DNA of 64,000 bases from Mucilaginibacter lacusdianchii (GCF_009770985.1 NZ_WSRW01000001.1:1240001-1304000), one strand, 5' to 3'. Shown: positions 24,646 through 34,340, counted from the first letter of the stretch. The notes: generated by a model not told the origin, from the letters alone. Translations and numbers: made by a program.

Positions 24646-26508
24646 ATGTTTAAAAAATACGATGTAATTGTAGCCGGTGCTGGCCATGCCGGATGTGAAG
24701 CTGCTGCTGCGGCCGCCAACATGGGATCATCAGTTTTATTGATTACCATGAACATGGGTACCATAGCACAGATGAGTTGTAACCCTGCTATGGGCGGTGT
24801 AGCCAAAGGCCAGATAGTACGTGAAGTAGATGCATTGGGTGGTTATTCGGGAATTATAGCCGACAAGACTACCATTCAATTTAGAATGCTTAACCTGTCA
24901 AAAGGTCCGGCCATGTGGAGTCCCCGTGCACAAAACGACCGGATGCGTTTTGCAGAAGAATGGCGCTTGGCATTAGAGCGTACAGATAATATTGATATAT
25001 GGCAAGACACTGTTACATCATTAATAGTAAAAAATAATACGGTATGCGGTGTACGCACATCACTAGGTGTAGAAATTGAATGTAGCGCAGTAGTGCTTAC
25101 TAATGGAACATTTTTAAATGGCGTAATACACATAGGCGAAAAACGTTTTGGTGGTGGACGCACTGGTGAAAAGTCAGCAACAGGTTTAACCGAACAATTG
25201 GTAGAACTTGGCTTTGAAGCAGGCCGTATGAAAACCGGAACACCGCCGCGTATTGATGGACGTAGTTTAAACTACAGTGTAATGGAAGAACAATGGGGTG
25301 ATGAAAATCCCGGTCGTTTTTCCTTTACTGATGTTGAGCGGCCGACTGAAAAACGCTGCTGTTGGATAACTTATACTAACAGTGCCGTTCATGAAACTTT
25401 GAAAGAAGGTTTTGAAAAATCGCCAATGTTTACTGGGCGAATTAAAGGCTTAGGTCCTCGGTACTGCCCTTCTATTGAAGACAAAATTAACCGTTTTGCA
25501 GAACGCGAACGACATCAAATATTTGTAGAGCCGGAAGGTTTTAATACCGTAGAAATTTATGTAAATGGTTTTTCTACTTCGTTACCTGAAGATGTACAAT
25601 ATCGCGCCTTACAACAAATACCGGGATTTGAAAATGCAAAGATGTTTAGGCCAGGGTATGCCATTGAGTACGATTACTTCCCTCCTACTCAATTACAGGC
25701 TACACTGGAAACAAAGTTGATTAGCAACCTTTTCTTGGCCGGCCAAATTAATGGCACCACCGGTTATGAAGAAGCAGCTTCGCAAGGATTGATGGCCGGC
25801 ATCAACGCACATCAGAAAGTATATGATAAGCACGAGTTGATTTTAAAAAGATCAGAATCATATATTGGTGTATTAATTGACGACTTGATTACCAAAGGTA
25901 CTGAGGAACCCTACCGGATGTTTACCTCTCGTGCAGAACACCGTTTATTGCTACGTCAGGATAATGCCGACATCCGCTTATCTCCTATTGGCCATGAATT
26001 GGGATTGATAAGCGACGAACGTTTGGATAAAGTAAAACAGAAGATTAAAAATTCAGATGACATTGTAGCTTACACCAAAAGCAAATCAGTAGAGGCTGCT
26101 GGTGTAAATACACTCTTGGAAGAACTAGGTACGGCACCGCTTGCACAAAATGTGAAACTGTTTTCTTTATTAAGTCGTCCACAAGTTTCGTTTAATGATC
26201 TACGTAAGGCAGATACATCATTAGAAGTATTACTTTCAGCATACGATAAAGAAACTGTAGAACAGGCTGAAATAAAAATTAAATACGAGAGTTATTTTGA
26301 TAAGGAATTAGAAATAGTAGAGAAGATGCGTAAAATGGAAGACAAGGAAATTAATCCCGACTTCAATTATCAGCAACTTGTGTCTTTATCAAAAGAAGCC
26401 CGTGAAAAACTGATGCGTATTAAGCCACGCACATTGGGCCAAGCTTCTCGAATATCCGGTGTATCGCCGTCAGACATTTCGGTATTGATGGTTCATATAT
26501 CCAGATAA
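24646..26508 (+). CDS. mnmG: tRNA uridine-5-carboxymethylaminomethyl synthesis enzyme
   Basis: The FAD-binding partner of MnmE, installing the carboxymethylaminomethyl group at wobble U34 of several tRNAs. The 620-residue length fits the family. Motifs seen are the FAD dinucleotide fold ([20 protein letters not shown]), [39 protein letters not shown], the folate/FAD region [16 protein letters not shown], and the C-terminal helical domain ending [17 protein letters not shown]. It has GGAGG 5 bases before ATG. mnmG (gidA) is often near the chromosomal origin, which fits the parS sites in its leader. Confidence 0.97.
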   Translation: MFKKYDVIVAGAGHAGCEAAAAAANMGSSVLLITMNMGTIAQMSCNPAMGGVAKGQIVREVDALGGYSGIIADKTTIQFRMLNLSKGPAMWSPRAQNDRMRFAEEWRLALERTDNIDIWQDTVTSLIVKNNTVCGVRTSLGVEIECSAVVLTNGTFLNGVIHIGEKRFGGGRTGEKSATGLTEQLVELGFEAGRMKTGTPPRIDGRSLNYSVMEEQWGDENPGRFSFTDVERPTEKRCCWITYTNSAVHETLKEGFEKSPMFTGRIKGLGPRYCPSIEDKINRFAERERHQIFVEPEGFNTVEIYVNGFSTSLPEDVQYRALQQIPGFENAKMFRPGYAIEYDYFPPTQLQATLETKLISNLFLAGQINGTTGYEEAASQGLMAGINAHQKVYDKHELILKRSESYIGVLIDDLITKGTEEPYRMFTSRAEHRLLLRQDNADIRLSPIGHELGLISDERLDKVKQKIKNSDDIVAYTKSKSVEAAGVNTLLEELGTAPLAQNVKLFSLLSRPQVSFNDLRKADTSLEVLLSAYDKETVEQAEIKIKYESYFDKELEIVEKMRKMEDKEINPDFNYQQLVSLSKEAREKLMRIKPRTLGQASRISGVSPSDISVLMVHISR

Positions 26509-26544
26509 GATATAAATAGACAAAATTTTAACTATTTCGACTAA

Positions 26545-26587
26545 ATAATGGCTTTAATAAAATTAATTAGAGCCATTATTTTTTAAT
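26545..26587 (+). terminator. Rho-independent terminator of mnmG
   Basis: AATGGCT(TTAAT) ... (ATTAG)AGCCATT followed by ATTTTTTAA, 36 bp after the mnmG stop. Confidence 0.75.
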
Positions 26588-26637
26588 CGGAATGGTAACG
26601 CTTCAAAAATATTAAAAATCGCTTATATCGCCTAAAA

Positions 26638-28281
26638 ATGCACTTAAACACAAGGCACACTTTTTTACTTATTATTCTAACTCTTTTTTCGGCTTTGTTG
26701 GTTGTTTCATGTGCAAACATGCAACGCCCTATGGGTGGACCCCGCGATCGTACCCCACCCAAGCTGCTTGAAGCTACGCCAGCCAATCAAACCAGAAATT
26801 TTTCGGCAAAGCAAATTAAACTGGATTTTGATGAATATTACAAGCTAAGCAATGCTTATCAGGAAATCAGTATTAGTCCGGCGTTTGAAAACCAGCCAGA
26901 GTACAAAACTAAAGGAAAGTCATTGATTATTGATTTTAAAGATACCTTACAAAAAAATACTACTTATGTAATTAATTTTGGTAAAGCTGTTGCCGATGTA
27001 AATGAAAGTAACGTGCTTAAAAATTTTACATATGTGTTTTCTACCGGTAATACTATTGATTCGCTAAGTATTGCCGGTACAGTTACCAATACCCTTACTG
27101 CCGAAAAAGAGAAAGAGGCTACCGTGATGATTTTTCCGGCAAGCAGAGATTCTGTGTTGTTTGGTAAAAAGAAGCCTACCATTTTTACCAGTACCGATTC
27201 GTCTGGAAATTTCTCGCTTAATAACCTGCATGAGGGCAGATACACCATTTATGCATTGAAAGAATCGGCTACAGATAAAATTTATAACAATGAAACCGAG
27301 CTAATTGCTTTTTATAAAACAGCCATCGATTTAAAGTCTGACGTAACGGGTATAAATCTAAACTTATTTAAACAGGTTCCCGACAAGTTTAGAGTTGTTA
27401 CCAGAAGAACTGATCCAGATGGAAAAATATTTTTAGCTTTTAATAAGAGTCTGGATAAGCCATCTATAAAAATAGATTCGCCGGCAACAGTAGATGCACA
27501 AAAAATAGTAGACATTAATCCAACGCGCGACACCGCCTTGGTATACCTGCGCAACATGAATTACGAGGCCGTTAAAATTGTAGTAAACGACGCTGATAAA
27601 GCATTGGACACGGTAACACTACGCAAAGGACGCAACGAAACGTTTAAACGCAATGTAAGCTTGTCATATAATATCAACGTAGACAATAAGTTAGCTCCAC
27701 GCAGCGATTTGGAAATTACTGCTAACGTCCCTATAGAAACGTATGATATATCACGTATTAAATTGTTAGAAGATTCAGTAGCTGTTCCTAACTTGGCTGT
27801 CCGTCAAGATCCGCAGAACCCTAAAAAGTTTACTATTAAACGTAGCTTCAAGCAAAACACACGGTATGAATTGATATTTAGCGAAGAAGCATTGACCAGT
27901 ATTTACGGTGATAAAAATAAGGAACTGACCAAACGTTTTCAGGTAGATAAGCCGGAAAATTATGGTACACTTACTTTAAAGTATACAATACCCGATACAA
28001 CTAAATCATATGTAATTGAGTTATTGAATTCTAAAAAAACGGTGTTACGTACTAACGTGATCACCAAAAGTTCACCTATTGTTTACCGCAACTTATATAC
28101 CGGTAAGTACCGGGTAAAAGTAACGTACGATACTAACCGTAATGGCCGTTTTGACTCGGGCAGTGTAAAAGAAAAACGCTTTCCGGAAAATGTTTGGTAC
28201 AGCGATACAGAAATAACCTTACGCCCCAACTGGGAGCAGGAAGAAAAAATAGAAATACCTAAAGAGCCGGTTACACCTTAA
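26638..28281 (+). CDS. Ig-like domain (SbsA-type) lipoprotein
   Basis: A 547-residue surface lipoprotein. The signal peptide ends in LLVVSC (lipobox, Cys24). It is followed by the family hallmark MGGPRDRTPPKLLEATPAN and an Ig-like/Big_5 domain (FDEYYKLSNAYQEISISPAF, NTTYVINFGKAVADVNESN). A second beta domain (SGNFSLNNLHEGRYTIYAL) resembles a carboxypeptidase regulatory fold. The C-terminus repeats that pattern (LYTGKYRVKVTYDTNRNGRF). Probably outer-membrane anchored; role unknown. Its last 11 bases overlap the convergent carbonic anhydrase-like gene. Confidence 0.85.
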   Translation: MHLNTRHTFLLIILTLFSALLVVSCANMQRPMGGPRDRTPPKLLEATPANQTRNFSAKQIKLDFDEYYKLSNAYQEISISPAFENQPEYKTKGKSLIIDFKDTLQKNTTYVINFGKAVADVNESNVLKNFTYVFSTGNTIDSLSIAGTVTNTLTAEKEKEATVMIFPASRDSVLFGKKKPTIFTSTDSSGNFSLNNLHEGRYTIYALKESATDKIYNNETELIAFYKTAIDLKSDVTGINLNLFKQVPDKFRVVTRRTDPDGKIFLAFNKSLDKPSIKIDSPATVDAQKIVDINPTRDTALVYLRNMNYEAVKIVVNDADKALDTVTLRKGRNETFKRNVSLSYNINVDNKLAPRSDLEITANVPIETYDISRIKLLEDSVAVPNLAVRQDPQNPKKFTIKRSFKQNTRYELIFSEEALTSIYGDKNKELTKRFQVDKPENYGTLTLKYTIPDTTKSYVIELLNSKKTVLRTNVITKSSPIVYRNLYTGKYRVKVTYDTNRNGRFDSGSVKEKRFPENVWYSDTEITLRPNWEQEEKIEIPKEPVTP

Positions 28282-28783
28282 ACCAGCTCGAGTACATGAT
28301 ATAATTATCAGGTAACCGTTTTAACAACCCCTTCTGCTCGTCGGTAAGGGGTTTTATTTTTTTGGCGGGTGTACCAGCATATAAGTACCCCGACTCACAA
28401 ATTGTATTTTCCAATACAACTGATCCGGCGGCGATAATCACTTCTTCTTCAATCACCACATTATCCATTACTATGGCGCCCATGCCTATTAATACATAGT
28501 CTTTTAAGGTACAACCATGTACAATAGCATTATGCCCGATAGATACGAAGTTGCCGATATTGGTAGGCGACTTTTGATAAGTAGCGTGTATTACTACCCC
28601 ATCCTGTATGTTGGTATTATTACCTATACGTATGTAATGTACATCGCCACGTATAACGGCATTGAACCACACAGAACAGTTATCGCCCATAGTTACCTCC
28701 CCTACTATAGTACAGTTATCGGCAATAAAACAATCGGCACCCCATTGCGGGCTTTTATCTTTTACAGGCAGAATGAGTGGCAT
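28271..28783 (-). CDS. Gamma-carbonic anhydrase family protein
   Basis: A 170-residue left-handed beta-helix protein. It carries hexapeptide repeats (DNCTIVGEVTMGDNCSVWFN) and the zinc-histidine pattern of the gamma class: HATYQ, then GHNAIVHGC with two histidines. The N-terminal VIRGDVHYIRIGNNTNIQDG is the family signature. Members include active carbonic anhydrases and inactive or acyltransferase-like relatives. The metal residues are present, but activity is not provable. It overlaps the 3' end of the Ig-like lipoprotein gene by 11 bases, tail to tail. Confidence 0.88.
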   Translation of the reverse strand: MPLILPVKDKSPQWGADCFIADNCTIVGEVTMGDNCSVWFNAVIRGDVHYIRIGNNTNIQDGVVIHATYQKSPTNIGNFVSIGHNAIVHGCTLKDYVLIGMGAIVMDNVVIEEEVIIAAGSVVLENTICESGYLYAGTPAKKIKPLTDEQKGLLKRLPDNYIMYSSWFKV

Positions 28784-28967
28784 AATTAAACTTACTTAAA
28801 GTGTACTAAAACTAATTATAAATTTTAATCTACAACTGTTTCATTAATGTTTTAGCAAACGTTAAGACATAATATTTTAATTAAATAATGTTTACTTAAT
28901 TTTACTACTATAAAAGTTGGCATAACTATAATAAAGACACCCCTTAAATTGTAATTTAAAATTTTTG

Positions 28968-29669
28968 ATGAAACACATTAATTGTGCTTACTATGCTATA
29001 GTTGCTTTTATACTGATATTTCTTTCTCCGGCTTGCAGAAGTACCAAAGGCGACCCAGCACCCTGGTCCCGAAAAATAGTGGTTTTAGGATCGTCAACAG
29101 CTGCAGGTTTTGGATTAACTAACCCAGATTCAAGTTGGGTAAACAGGCTGGATAAAAAATTAGCAGCCGAAAATAAAGATATCCGAATATTGAACTTGGC
29201 TGTACCGGGATTTTCAACTTATGAAGTCAAACCCAATTATTCCGAAGTTCCTACAAACCGGCCACATTGGAATAAGAACCATAATATCAGCAAGGCTTTA
29301 AGTTATAACACGGTAAAAGTGATTATCAGTTTGCCGAATAACGACATTGCCAATAACTATACAGATGATGAAATTATAGCCAATTATAAAACGCTGACCG
29401 CATTACTGGATGAGAAACAAATACCTTACGTCATCACCAGTACACAGCCACGTAATTTTACAACACAAAGCCAGCAAATTCGAATTAAAGAGTTGAATGA
29501 CAAACTACTGGCTATCTATAAAAATAATTATTGCGATTACCTGAACAAGTTATGTACATCCGATTACCGAATTTTAAACACGTATTCATTGGGCGACGGC
29601 GTACATTTAAATAGTAAGGGGCATGATGTTATATATAAATCTTTGTTGATGTCCAATCTGTTTAAATAG
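28968..29669 (+). CDS. SGNH/GDSL hydrolase, lipoprotein
   Basis: A 233-residue secreted esterase-like protein. An N-terminal hydrophobic segment ends in LSPAC (lipobox-like). The SGNH blocks are visible: the nucleophile block VVLGSSTAAGFGL (Ser in GSS), the block II Gly in LNLAVPGFST, the block III Asn in LPNNDIANNY, and the block V Asp/His in DGVHLNSKGHDV. Its position in the outer envelope suggests deacylation of a polysaccharide or lipid; the substrate is unknown. ATG 28968 is chosen; the preceding codon is a TTG. Confidence 0.85.
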   Translation: MKHINCAYYAIVAFILIFLSPACRSTKGDPAPWSRKIVVLGSSTAAGFGLTNPDSSWVNRLDKKLAAENKDIRILNLAVPGFSTYEVKPNYSEVPTNRPHWNKNHNISKALSYNTVKVIISLPNNDIANNYTDDEIIANYKTLTALLDEKQIPYVITSTQPRNFTTQSQQIRIKELNDKLLAIYKNNYCDYLNKLCTSDYRILNTYSLGDGVHLNSKGHDVIYKSLLMSNLFK

Positions 29670-29715
29670 CAAGGTGCTTTTTGAATATTTATGCCTATGT
29701 TTATATCACACATCA

Positions 29716-29788
29716 GCGGAAATAGCTCAGTTGGTAGAGCATCAGTTTCCCAAACTGAAGGCCGCGGGTTCGAATCCCGTTTTCCGCT
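29716..29788 (+). tRNA. tRNA-Gly (anticodon CCC)
   Basis: A 73-nt cloverleaf. The acceptor stem GCGGAAA pairs with TTTCCGC, the D arm is GCTCAGTTGGTAGAGC, and the anticodon arm TCAGT-TTCCCAA-ACTGA places CCC at 34-36. The T arm is GCGGG-TTCGAAT-CCCGT. Discriminator T; CCA is not encoded. The antisense frame across it is an artefact. Confidence 0.95.
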
Positions 29789-30411
29789 CAATTATGTTCT
29801 TTTATTATATTTAATAATTCTTCTTTTCTATAATTATCTTTTATCCCTTTCTTTGAAGTGAGATAATCAAATATAATTTCATTATTGTATCCAAAAGTTT
29901 GTTTAATCCCTCTAATAATGGCTGATAAATACTCTTTTGTAGGTCGCTTTGGTTCTTGGATGTCTTCTTTATTTGTAAAGGTAAACATAGGATAATTGTC
30001 TTGGTTTCCTATAAATAATATGTTACCATAAAATCCATTGCTTATTATAGACGATTGTTTATTAATAACATTGTTAAAGTCTATATCCAAATCATTTTTA
30101 ATAGAATTTTCTTGCTTGACAATATCAATAAATTGCTCTTTTGTAATTAAATACATTCTCCCTAAAGTGATTTCCTTTGCTGAAAATTGGGTCCTAATGA
30201 ACGCTACAGCTCCATTCCAAGATTTTGATGTCCTTGCAAAATACAATTCGCTGTTGATATAAATATCTTGACAATCTTTAGGCAAGCTTTTATTTTTACA
30301 TCCGAGATAAACAGCCGTAGAACCCGGAAACTTTCCGCCATTAATATATATTAAAAATCTTTCTTTTAAAAGGTTGGAACCGTAACTAACATACCAAACA
30401 TAGTCATTCAT
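29788..30411 (-). CDS. Gamma-glutamylcyclotransferase-like (AIG2-fold) protein
   Basis: A 207-residue protein beginning MNDYVWYVSYGSNLLKERF. The YVSYGSN motif is the hallmark of the gamma-glutamylcyclotransferase/AIG2 fold (substrate-binding loop). A later acidic residue as general base is not obvious, so activity is open. The gene is markedly more AT-rich than its neighbours and its stop codon touches the 3' end of tRNA-Gly, a common insertion point, which suggests acquisition. It is followed on its other side by nadB in the same direction. Confidence 0.7.
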   Translation of the reverse strand: MNDYVWYVSYGSNLLKERFLIYINGGKFPGSTAVYLGCKNKSLPKDCQDIYINSELYFARTSKSWNGAVAFIRTQFSAKEITLGRMYLITKEQFIDIVKQENSIKNDLDIDFNNVINKQSSIISNGFYGNILFIGNQDNYPMFTFTNKEDIQEPKRPTKEYLSAIIRGIKQTFGYNNEIIFDYLTSKKGIKDNYRKEELLNIIKEHN

Positions 30412-30429
30412 AATTGCTATAACTGAATC

Positions 30430-32022
30430 TTAAAACACCGTATCTTCCAAAACTTCCTGATGCTGCGGATAATCGGTAGTATAATGTAACCCCCTGCTTT
30501 CTTTACGTGCAGTGGCCGATTTGACTACCAGGTAAGATACCTGTATTAAATTACGTAACTCGCATAACTTAACCGATAATTTGGTACGCTTGTAAAACTC
30601 TTCCGTTTCTTCATACAGCAACTTTAAGCGGCGCATGGCCCGCTCTAAACGGAAATCAGAACGTACAATACCTACATAATCGTTCATCAGTTTCTGCATT
30701 TCGCGAACGTTGTGCGTTACCAATATATCTTCGTTAGATAGCTGTACGCCTTTTTCATCCCAGTCGGGAATGCCATCAGGTACACTGTAGTTGTTAGACT
30801 GAGCAATAGCATCTTCATAAATACGGTGCGCAAATACCAAAGCTTCTAATAATGAATTGGATGCCAGCCTATTAGCACCATGCAAGCCTGTTGAAGAGCA
30901 TTCGCCACAGGCATATAGCTGCTGTATTGATGAACGGCCCACATGATCTACCAAAATACCACCACACATATAATGGCAAGCTGGTGAAACCGGTATCATA
31001 TCTTTAGTCATGTCAATACCAATGTCCAAACACTTGGCATATATATTAGGGAAGTGTGCTAAAATATCAGCCTTACTTTTATGGCGCACGTCTAAGTACA
31101 CATAATCTTCGCCCGATTTTTTTATTTCAGCATCAATGGCACGGGCCACAATATCACGCGGCGCTAACGATTTACGTGGATCATACTCCTGCATAAATTC
31201 TTCGCCGTTAGTACGCTTTAATATGCCACCAAAACCACGCACTGCTTCCGAAATTAAAAATGATGGATACTCGCCCGGATTATATAAGGCTGTAGGATGA
31301 AATTGTATAAATTCCATATTACGTACTTTGCCTTTGGCACGATATACCATGGCAATTCCATCACCGGTGGCAATAACCGGGTTGGTAGTAGTGGCATAAA
31401 TATGCCCTGCGCCGCCAGATGCCATTACCGTAACTTTAGATAATATAGTATCTACTTCGCCGGTTTCATTATTTAAAGCATAAACACCATAACAGGTAAT
31501 ATTGGGGGTTGATTTATCTACAAACTGGCCCAAGTGGTGCTGGGTAATCAGTTCCACCGCAAAATGGTGTGTTAAAATTTCGATGTTCTCGTTTTTGTGG
31601 ATCTGCTCCAGCAGGGCACGCTCCATTTCAAAACCGGTGATATCTTTATAATGTAGTACGCGATATTCGGAATGACCGCCTTCTTTAGCCAGGTCGTATA
31701 AGCCCTCATTGGTTTTATCGAAATTGGTACCGTAGTCTATAATTTCTTTAATGCGTTCTGGGCCTTCTTCCACCACAATCCTCACCACCTCTTCATCACA
31801 CAGGCCATCACCGGCAATTAAGGTGTCTTCAATGTGCTTTTCAAAAGAATCCCCAACGTTATCCACAACTACGGCTACACCGCCCTGAGCATACTTAGTG
31901 TTCGATTCGTCTTCGCTGGCCTTTGTAACTATCAGAACTTTACCATGTTGAGCAGCCTTAAGGGCAAAACTAAGTCCGGCAATGCCCGAACCTATTACCA
32001 AGTAATCCACATTTTTTGTCAT
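30430..32022 (-). CDS. nadB: L-aspartate oxidase
   Basis: Oxidises L-aspartate to iminoaspartate, the first step of de novo NAD synthesis. The 530-residue flavoprotein has the FAD fold (YLVIGSGIAGLSFALKAA), the capping-domain pattern TKYAQGGVAVVV, MASGGAGHIYATTTNP, MEFIQFHPTALY, and the C-terminal GLHGANRLASNSLLEALVFA with the helical tail. The start ATG at 32022 borders the origin-like region. nadA, the next enzyme of the pathway, is divergent on the other side, so the DnaA-box cluster sits in their shared control region. Confidence 0.96.
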   Translation of the reverse strand: MTKNVDYLVIGSGIAGLSFALKAAQHGKVLIVTKASEDESNTKYAQGGVAVVVDNVGDSFEKHIEDTLIAGDGLCDEEVVRIVVEEGPERIKEIIDYGTNFDKTNEGLYDLAKEGGHSEYRVLHYKDITGFEMERALLEQIHKNENIEILTHHFAVELITQHHLGQFVDKSTPNITCYGVYALNNETGEVDTILSKVTVMASGGAGHIYATTTNPVIATGDGIAMVYRAKGKVRNMEFIQFHPTALYNPGEYPSFLISEAVRGFGGILKRTNGEEFMQEYDPRKSLAPRDIVARAIDAEIKKSGEDYVYLDVRHKSKADILAHFPNIYAKCLDIGIDMTKDMIPVSPACHYMCGGILVDHVGRSSIQQLYACGECSSTGLHGANRLASNSLLEALVFAHRIYEDAIAQSNNYSVPDGIPDWDEKGVQLSNEDILVTHNVREMQKLMNDYVGIVRSDFRLERAMRRLKLLYEETEEFYKRTKLSVKLCELRNLIQVSYLVVKSATARKESRGLHYTTDYPQHQEVLEDTVF

Positions 32023-32056
32023 AAATATCGTCTAAGATGTGTAAAAGTAATACATA

Positions 32057-32065
32057 TGTGGATAA
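32057..32065 (-). promoter_or_regulatory. DnaA box 1
   Basis: TGTGGATAA, the exact complement of TTATCCACA. Confidence 0.75.
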
Positions 32066-32119
32066 CCCCGTTGAAAGATGTTAATTTTGCGTAAGGAAAA
32101 AGCTAATAAGTTTTTGCGC

Positions 32120-32128
32120 TGTGGATAA
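32120..32128 (-). promoter_or_regulatory. DnaA box 2
   Basis: TGTGGATAA, exact. Confidence 0.75.
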
Positions 32129-32231
32129 CTCTGTGAATTCAGAAAAGTTATGAGCATTACCGGCAACCTTTGAGGCGAAATCCACGTCACTATTCACATT
32201 TTAGAAACACCTATTTATTTCACATTTTAGG

Positions 32232-32240
32232 TTATCAACA
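32232..32240 (+). promoter_or_regulatory. DnaA box-like site
   Basis: TTATCAACA, one mismatch from TTATCCACA, facing box 3 at a 3-base gap. Confidence 0.45.
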
Positions 32241-32243
32241 GTG

Positions 32244-32252
32244 TGTGGATAA
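32244..32252 (-). promoter_or_regulatory. DnaA box 3
   Basis: TGTGGATAA, exact. Confidence 0.75.
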
Positions 32253-32292
32253 AGACGGAATACTGAATATCAGGCGATTGAGAATTAGTGCC

Positions 32293-32301
32293 TGTGGATA
32301 A
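32293..32301 (-). promoter_or_regulatory. DnaA box 4
   Basis: TGTGGATAA, exact; the box nearest to the AT-rich tract. Confidence 0.75.
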
Positions 32302-32432
32302 CCTGTTAATAAGAGTAGAATAACTCAATTCAAAGAAAAAATTTGAAGAACTTACCAACGTTACCAACACACTAATAAACAATAAGAAGATTTATATATA
32401 TAATTATATTGTATTTATTGTACTTGTGAAGA

Positions 32433-33425
32433 ATGGACGTTTTAGAAGAAATTAACGTAAAAGGTTTTGTTGACGAGGAAGTAGACCCGACGCTTGACCT
32501 GTATGCCGAAATCGAAAAATTAAAAAAGCAGAAGAACGCTGTGATCTTGGCGCACTATTATCAGGAAGGCGAGATACAGGACATTGCCGATTATATTGGC
32601 GATAGCCTGGGCCTATCCCAGCAGGCTGCTAAAACGGATGCGGATATTATTGTATTTGCCGGTGTACACTTTATGGCCGAAACGGCCAAGATCCTCTCCC
32701 CTACGAAGAAGGTTTTGCTGCCCGACATTAAAGCAGGCTGCTCATTGGCCGACAGCTGCCCACCGCATTTGTTCAAAAAGTTTAAAGAGAATTACCCCGA
32801 TCACCTGGTGATTACTTATGTAAACTGCACGGCCGAGCTGAAAGCCATGAGTGATATTGTGTGTACCTCGAGCAATGCTGTACAGATTGTAGAGAGTTTA
32901 CCGGCCGATCAGAAGATTATATTTGGGCCCGACCGCAACCTGGGTGCTTATGTTGCTAAAAAGACCGGTCGTGACTTGGTGCTATGGAACGGCGCCTGCA
33001 TGGTGCACGAAATTTTTAGCCGTGAAAAGATCACCAAGCTGAAAGAACGCCACCCGGAAGCTAAAATACTGGCCCACCCAGAGTGCGAGGAAACCATACT
33101 GCAGCTGGCCGATTATATTGGCTCTACAACTGGTATCTTAAACTATGCTACCAAAAGCGATGCAAAAGAGTTTATTGTAGCTACCGAAGCAGGTATACTT
33201 CATCAGATGGAGAAAGATAACCCAGGAAAGGTGTTTATCCCCGCTCCACCGAATAATACTTGCGCGTGCAATGATTGTCCTCACATGAAACGCAATACGC
33301 TTGAGAAGCTTTATTTGTGCCTTAAAAACGAAATGCCCGAAATTACTTTACCAGCCGATATCATTGAGAAAGCGGTAAAGCCCATTGAACGCATGCTGGA
33401 TATATCAGCTAAATTGGGCCTGTAA
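32433..33425 (+). CDS. nadA: Quinolinate synthase
   Basis: Condenses iminoaspartate and dihydroxyacetone phosphate to quinolinate using a [4Fe-4S] cluster. The 330-residue protein shows the three-fold NadA motifs: [59 protein letters not shown], the HPEC box (LAHPECEE) and the C-terminal [11 protein letters not shown] with the cluster cysteines. It is divergent from nadB, the enzyme supplying its substrate. A terminator follows 44 bp after the stop. Confidence 0.97.
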   Translation: MDVLEEINVKGFVDEEVDPTLDLYAEIEKLKKQKNAVILAHYYQEGEIQDIADYIGDSLGLSQQAAKTDADIIVFAGVHFMAETAKILSPTKKVLLPDIKAGCSLADSCPPHLFKKFKENYPDHLVITYVNCTAELKAMSDIVCTSSNAVQIVESLPADQKIIFGPDRNLGAYVAKKTGRDLVLWNGACMVHEIFSREKITKLKERHPEAKILAHPECEETILQLADYIGSTTGILNYATKSDAKEFIVATEAGILHQMEKDNPGKVFIPAPPNNTCACNDCPHMKRNTLEKLYLCLKNEMPEITLPADIIEKAVKPIERMLDISAKLGL

Positions 33426-33468
33426 TGTAAATCACTGACATACAATATTATATTATAAAAGTGAAATG

Positions 33469-33510
33469 ATGGGCAATTGGTTACAAGCTAATTGCCCATT
33501 TTTGTTTTGC
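33469..33510 (+). terminator. Rho-independent terminator of nadA
   Basis: ATGGGCAATT, 11-base loop, AATTGCCCAT, then TTTTTGTTTTG. Confidence 0.85.
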
Positions 33511-33564
33511 CAACGTGCTGTAATAAAATTTGCGCGTTACTCATTAAAACAAAGCATATAGCGT

Positions 33565-34248
33565 ATGCATATACTTGATAATCCTATCTGGAATGCCCTC
33601 ATAACTGGAAACAAACAATTTTCTCTGGGTAATGAGCAAGCCAAATACTACCAAAGAGAACTAGGCGCCTTTGCCGGATTAAAAAATAATGAAAAAAGTG
33701 AATTAGACAGCCTTTTGGACCTGACTCCACTTGAAACACCCGTAGTGCTTTTTACACCAGGCGAAATAGAGATAAGTAGCCGTTGGAAAACAAACATCAA
33801 AAGGCCTTTGCTGCAAATGGTATTTGAAGATGACAATGTGGCTATACCCGACCTGTCTGATTTGAAATCACTGGCAAATGAACACATCGATGCCATGATA
33901 GACCTTACCGGCAGAACCAAGCCGGGCCCTTTTTTATCCAGAACCATTGAGTTTGGTAACTACATGGGTATTTTTGATCATAACCGGTTAGTAGCCATGA
34001 CGGGGCAGCGTATGCAGCCCGACCCCTATACCGAAATAAGCGCAGTTTGTACAGACCCGCAATATGCAGGAAAAGGCTACGCAGCCAAACTGATTTTGGA
34101 TCAGATTCAGAAAATCAAAGCAGCATCGCGCATACCATTTTTACATTTGTTTTCGGATAATATGCCGGCTTATAACCTCTACAAAAAACTTGGCTTCCAA
34201 GCCAGAAAAGAGATGCTGGTTTATGTTATTGAAAAGCAGAAAGATTGA
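33565..34248 (+). CDS. GNAT acetyltransferase (FR47-like)
   Basis: A 227-residue protein. The C-terminal half (from about residue 130) is a GNAT fold of the FR47 type: MGIFDHNRLVAMTGQRM, EISAVCTDPQYAGKGYAAKL with the Q/RxxGxG/A acetyl-CoA loop, and PFLHLFSDNMPAYNLYKKLG. The N-terminal half (ALITGNKQFSLGNEQAKYY) is the extension seen in FR47-like members. It acetylates an unidentified small molecule or peptide. It has its own transcript, closed by a strong terminator. Confidence 0.85.
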   Translation: MHILDNPIWNALITGNKQFSLGNEQAKYYQRELGAFAGLKNNEKSELDSLLDLTPLETPVVLFTPGEIEISSRWKTNIKRPLLQMVFEDDNVAIPDLSDLKSLANEHIDAMIDLTGRTKPGPFLSRTIEFGNYMGIFDHNRLVAMTGQRMQPDPYTEISAVCTDPQYAGKGYAAKLILDQIQKIKAASRIPFLHLFSDNMPAYNLYKKLGFQARKEMLVYVIEKQKD

Positions 34249-34268
34249 TTAAAAATAGCTTACAAGAT

Positions 34269-34305
34269 AAAAGGGTGATTAGTTCATGAACTAATCACCC
34301 TTTTT
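34269..34305. terminator. Bidirectional terminator
   Basis: AAAAGGGTGATTAGTT, CATG, AACTAATCACCCTTTTT: a perfect stem between convergent genes. Confidence 0.9.
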
Positions 34306-34340
34306 AATGAATGCGTAAATTATTACTTACCTAAATCCAA

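Larger units (their letters stand above)
32023..32432. other. oriC: Candidate chromosomal replication origin (oriC)
   Basis: A 410-bp non-coding region between divergent nadB and nadA. It has four perfect DnaA boxes in the same orientation (TGTGGATAA at 32057, 32120, 32244, 32293). It also has two near matches in the other orientation: CTATTCACA at 32190 and TTATCAACA at 32232. An AT-only tract (32389-32418; TTTATATATATAATTATATT core) lies to the right, as an unwinding element would. That box density by chance in 400 bp is very unlikely. Two parS-like sites lie 7.5 kb away. Origin function is inferred. Confidence 0.75.

Noticed and set aside
29564..29791. Minus-strand frame beginning MSGKRDSNPRPSVWETDALP
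   Set aside because: It is the antisense reading of tRNA-Gly(CCC); this peptide is a well-known annotation artefact.
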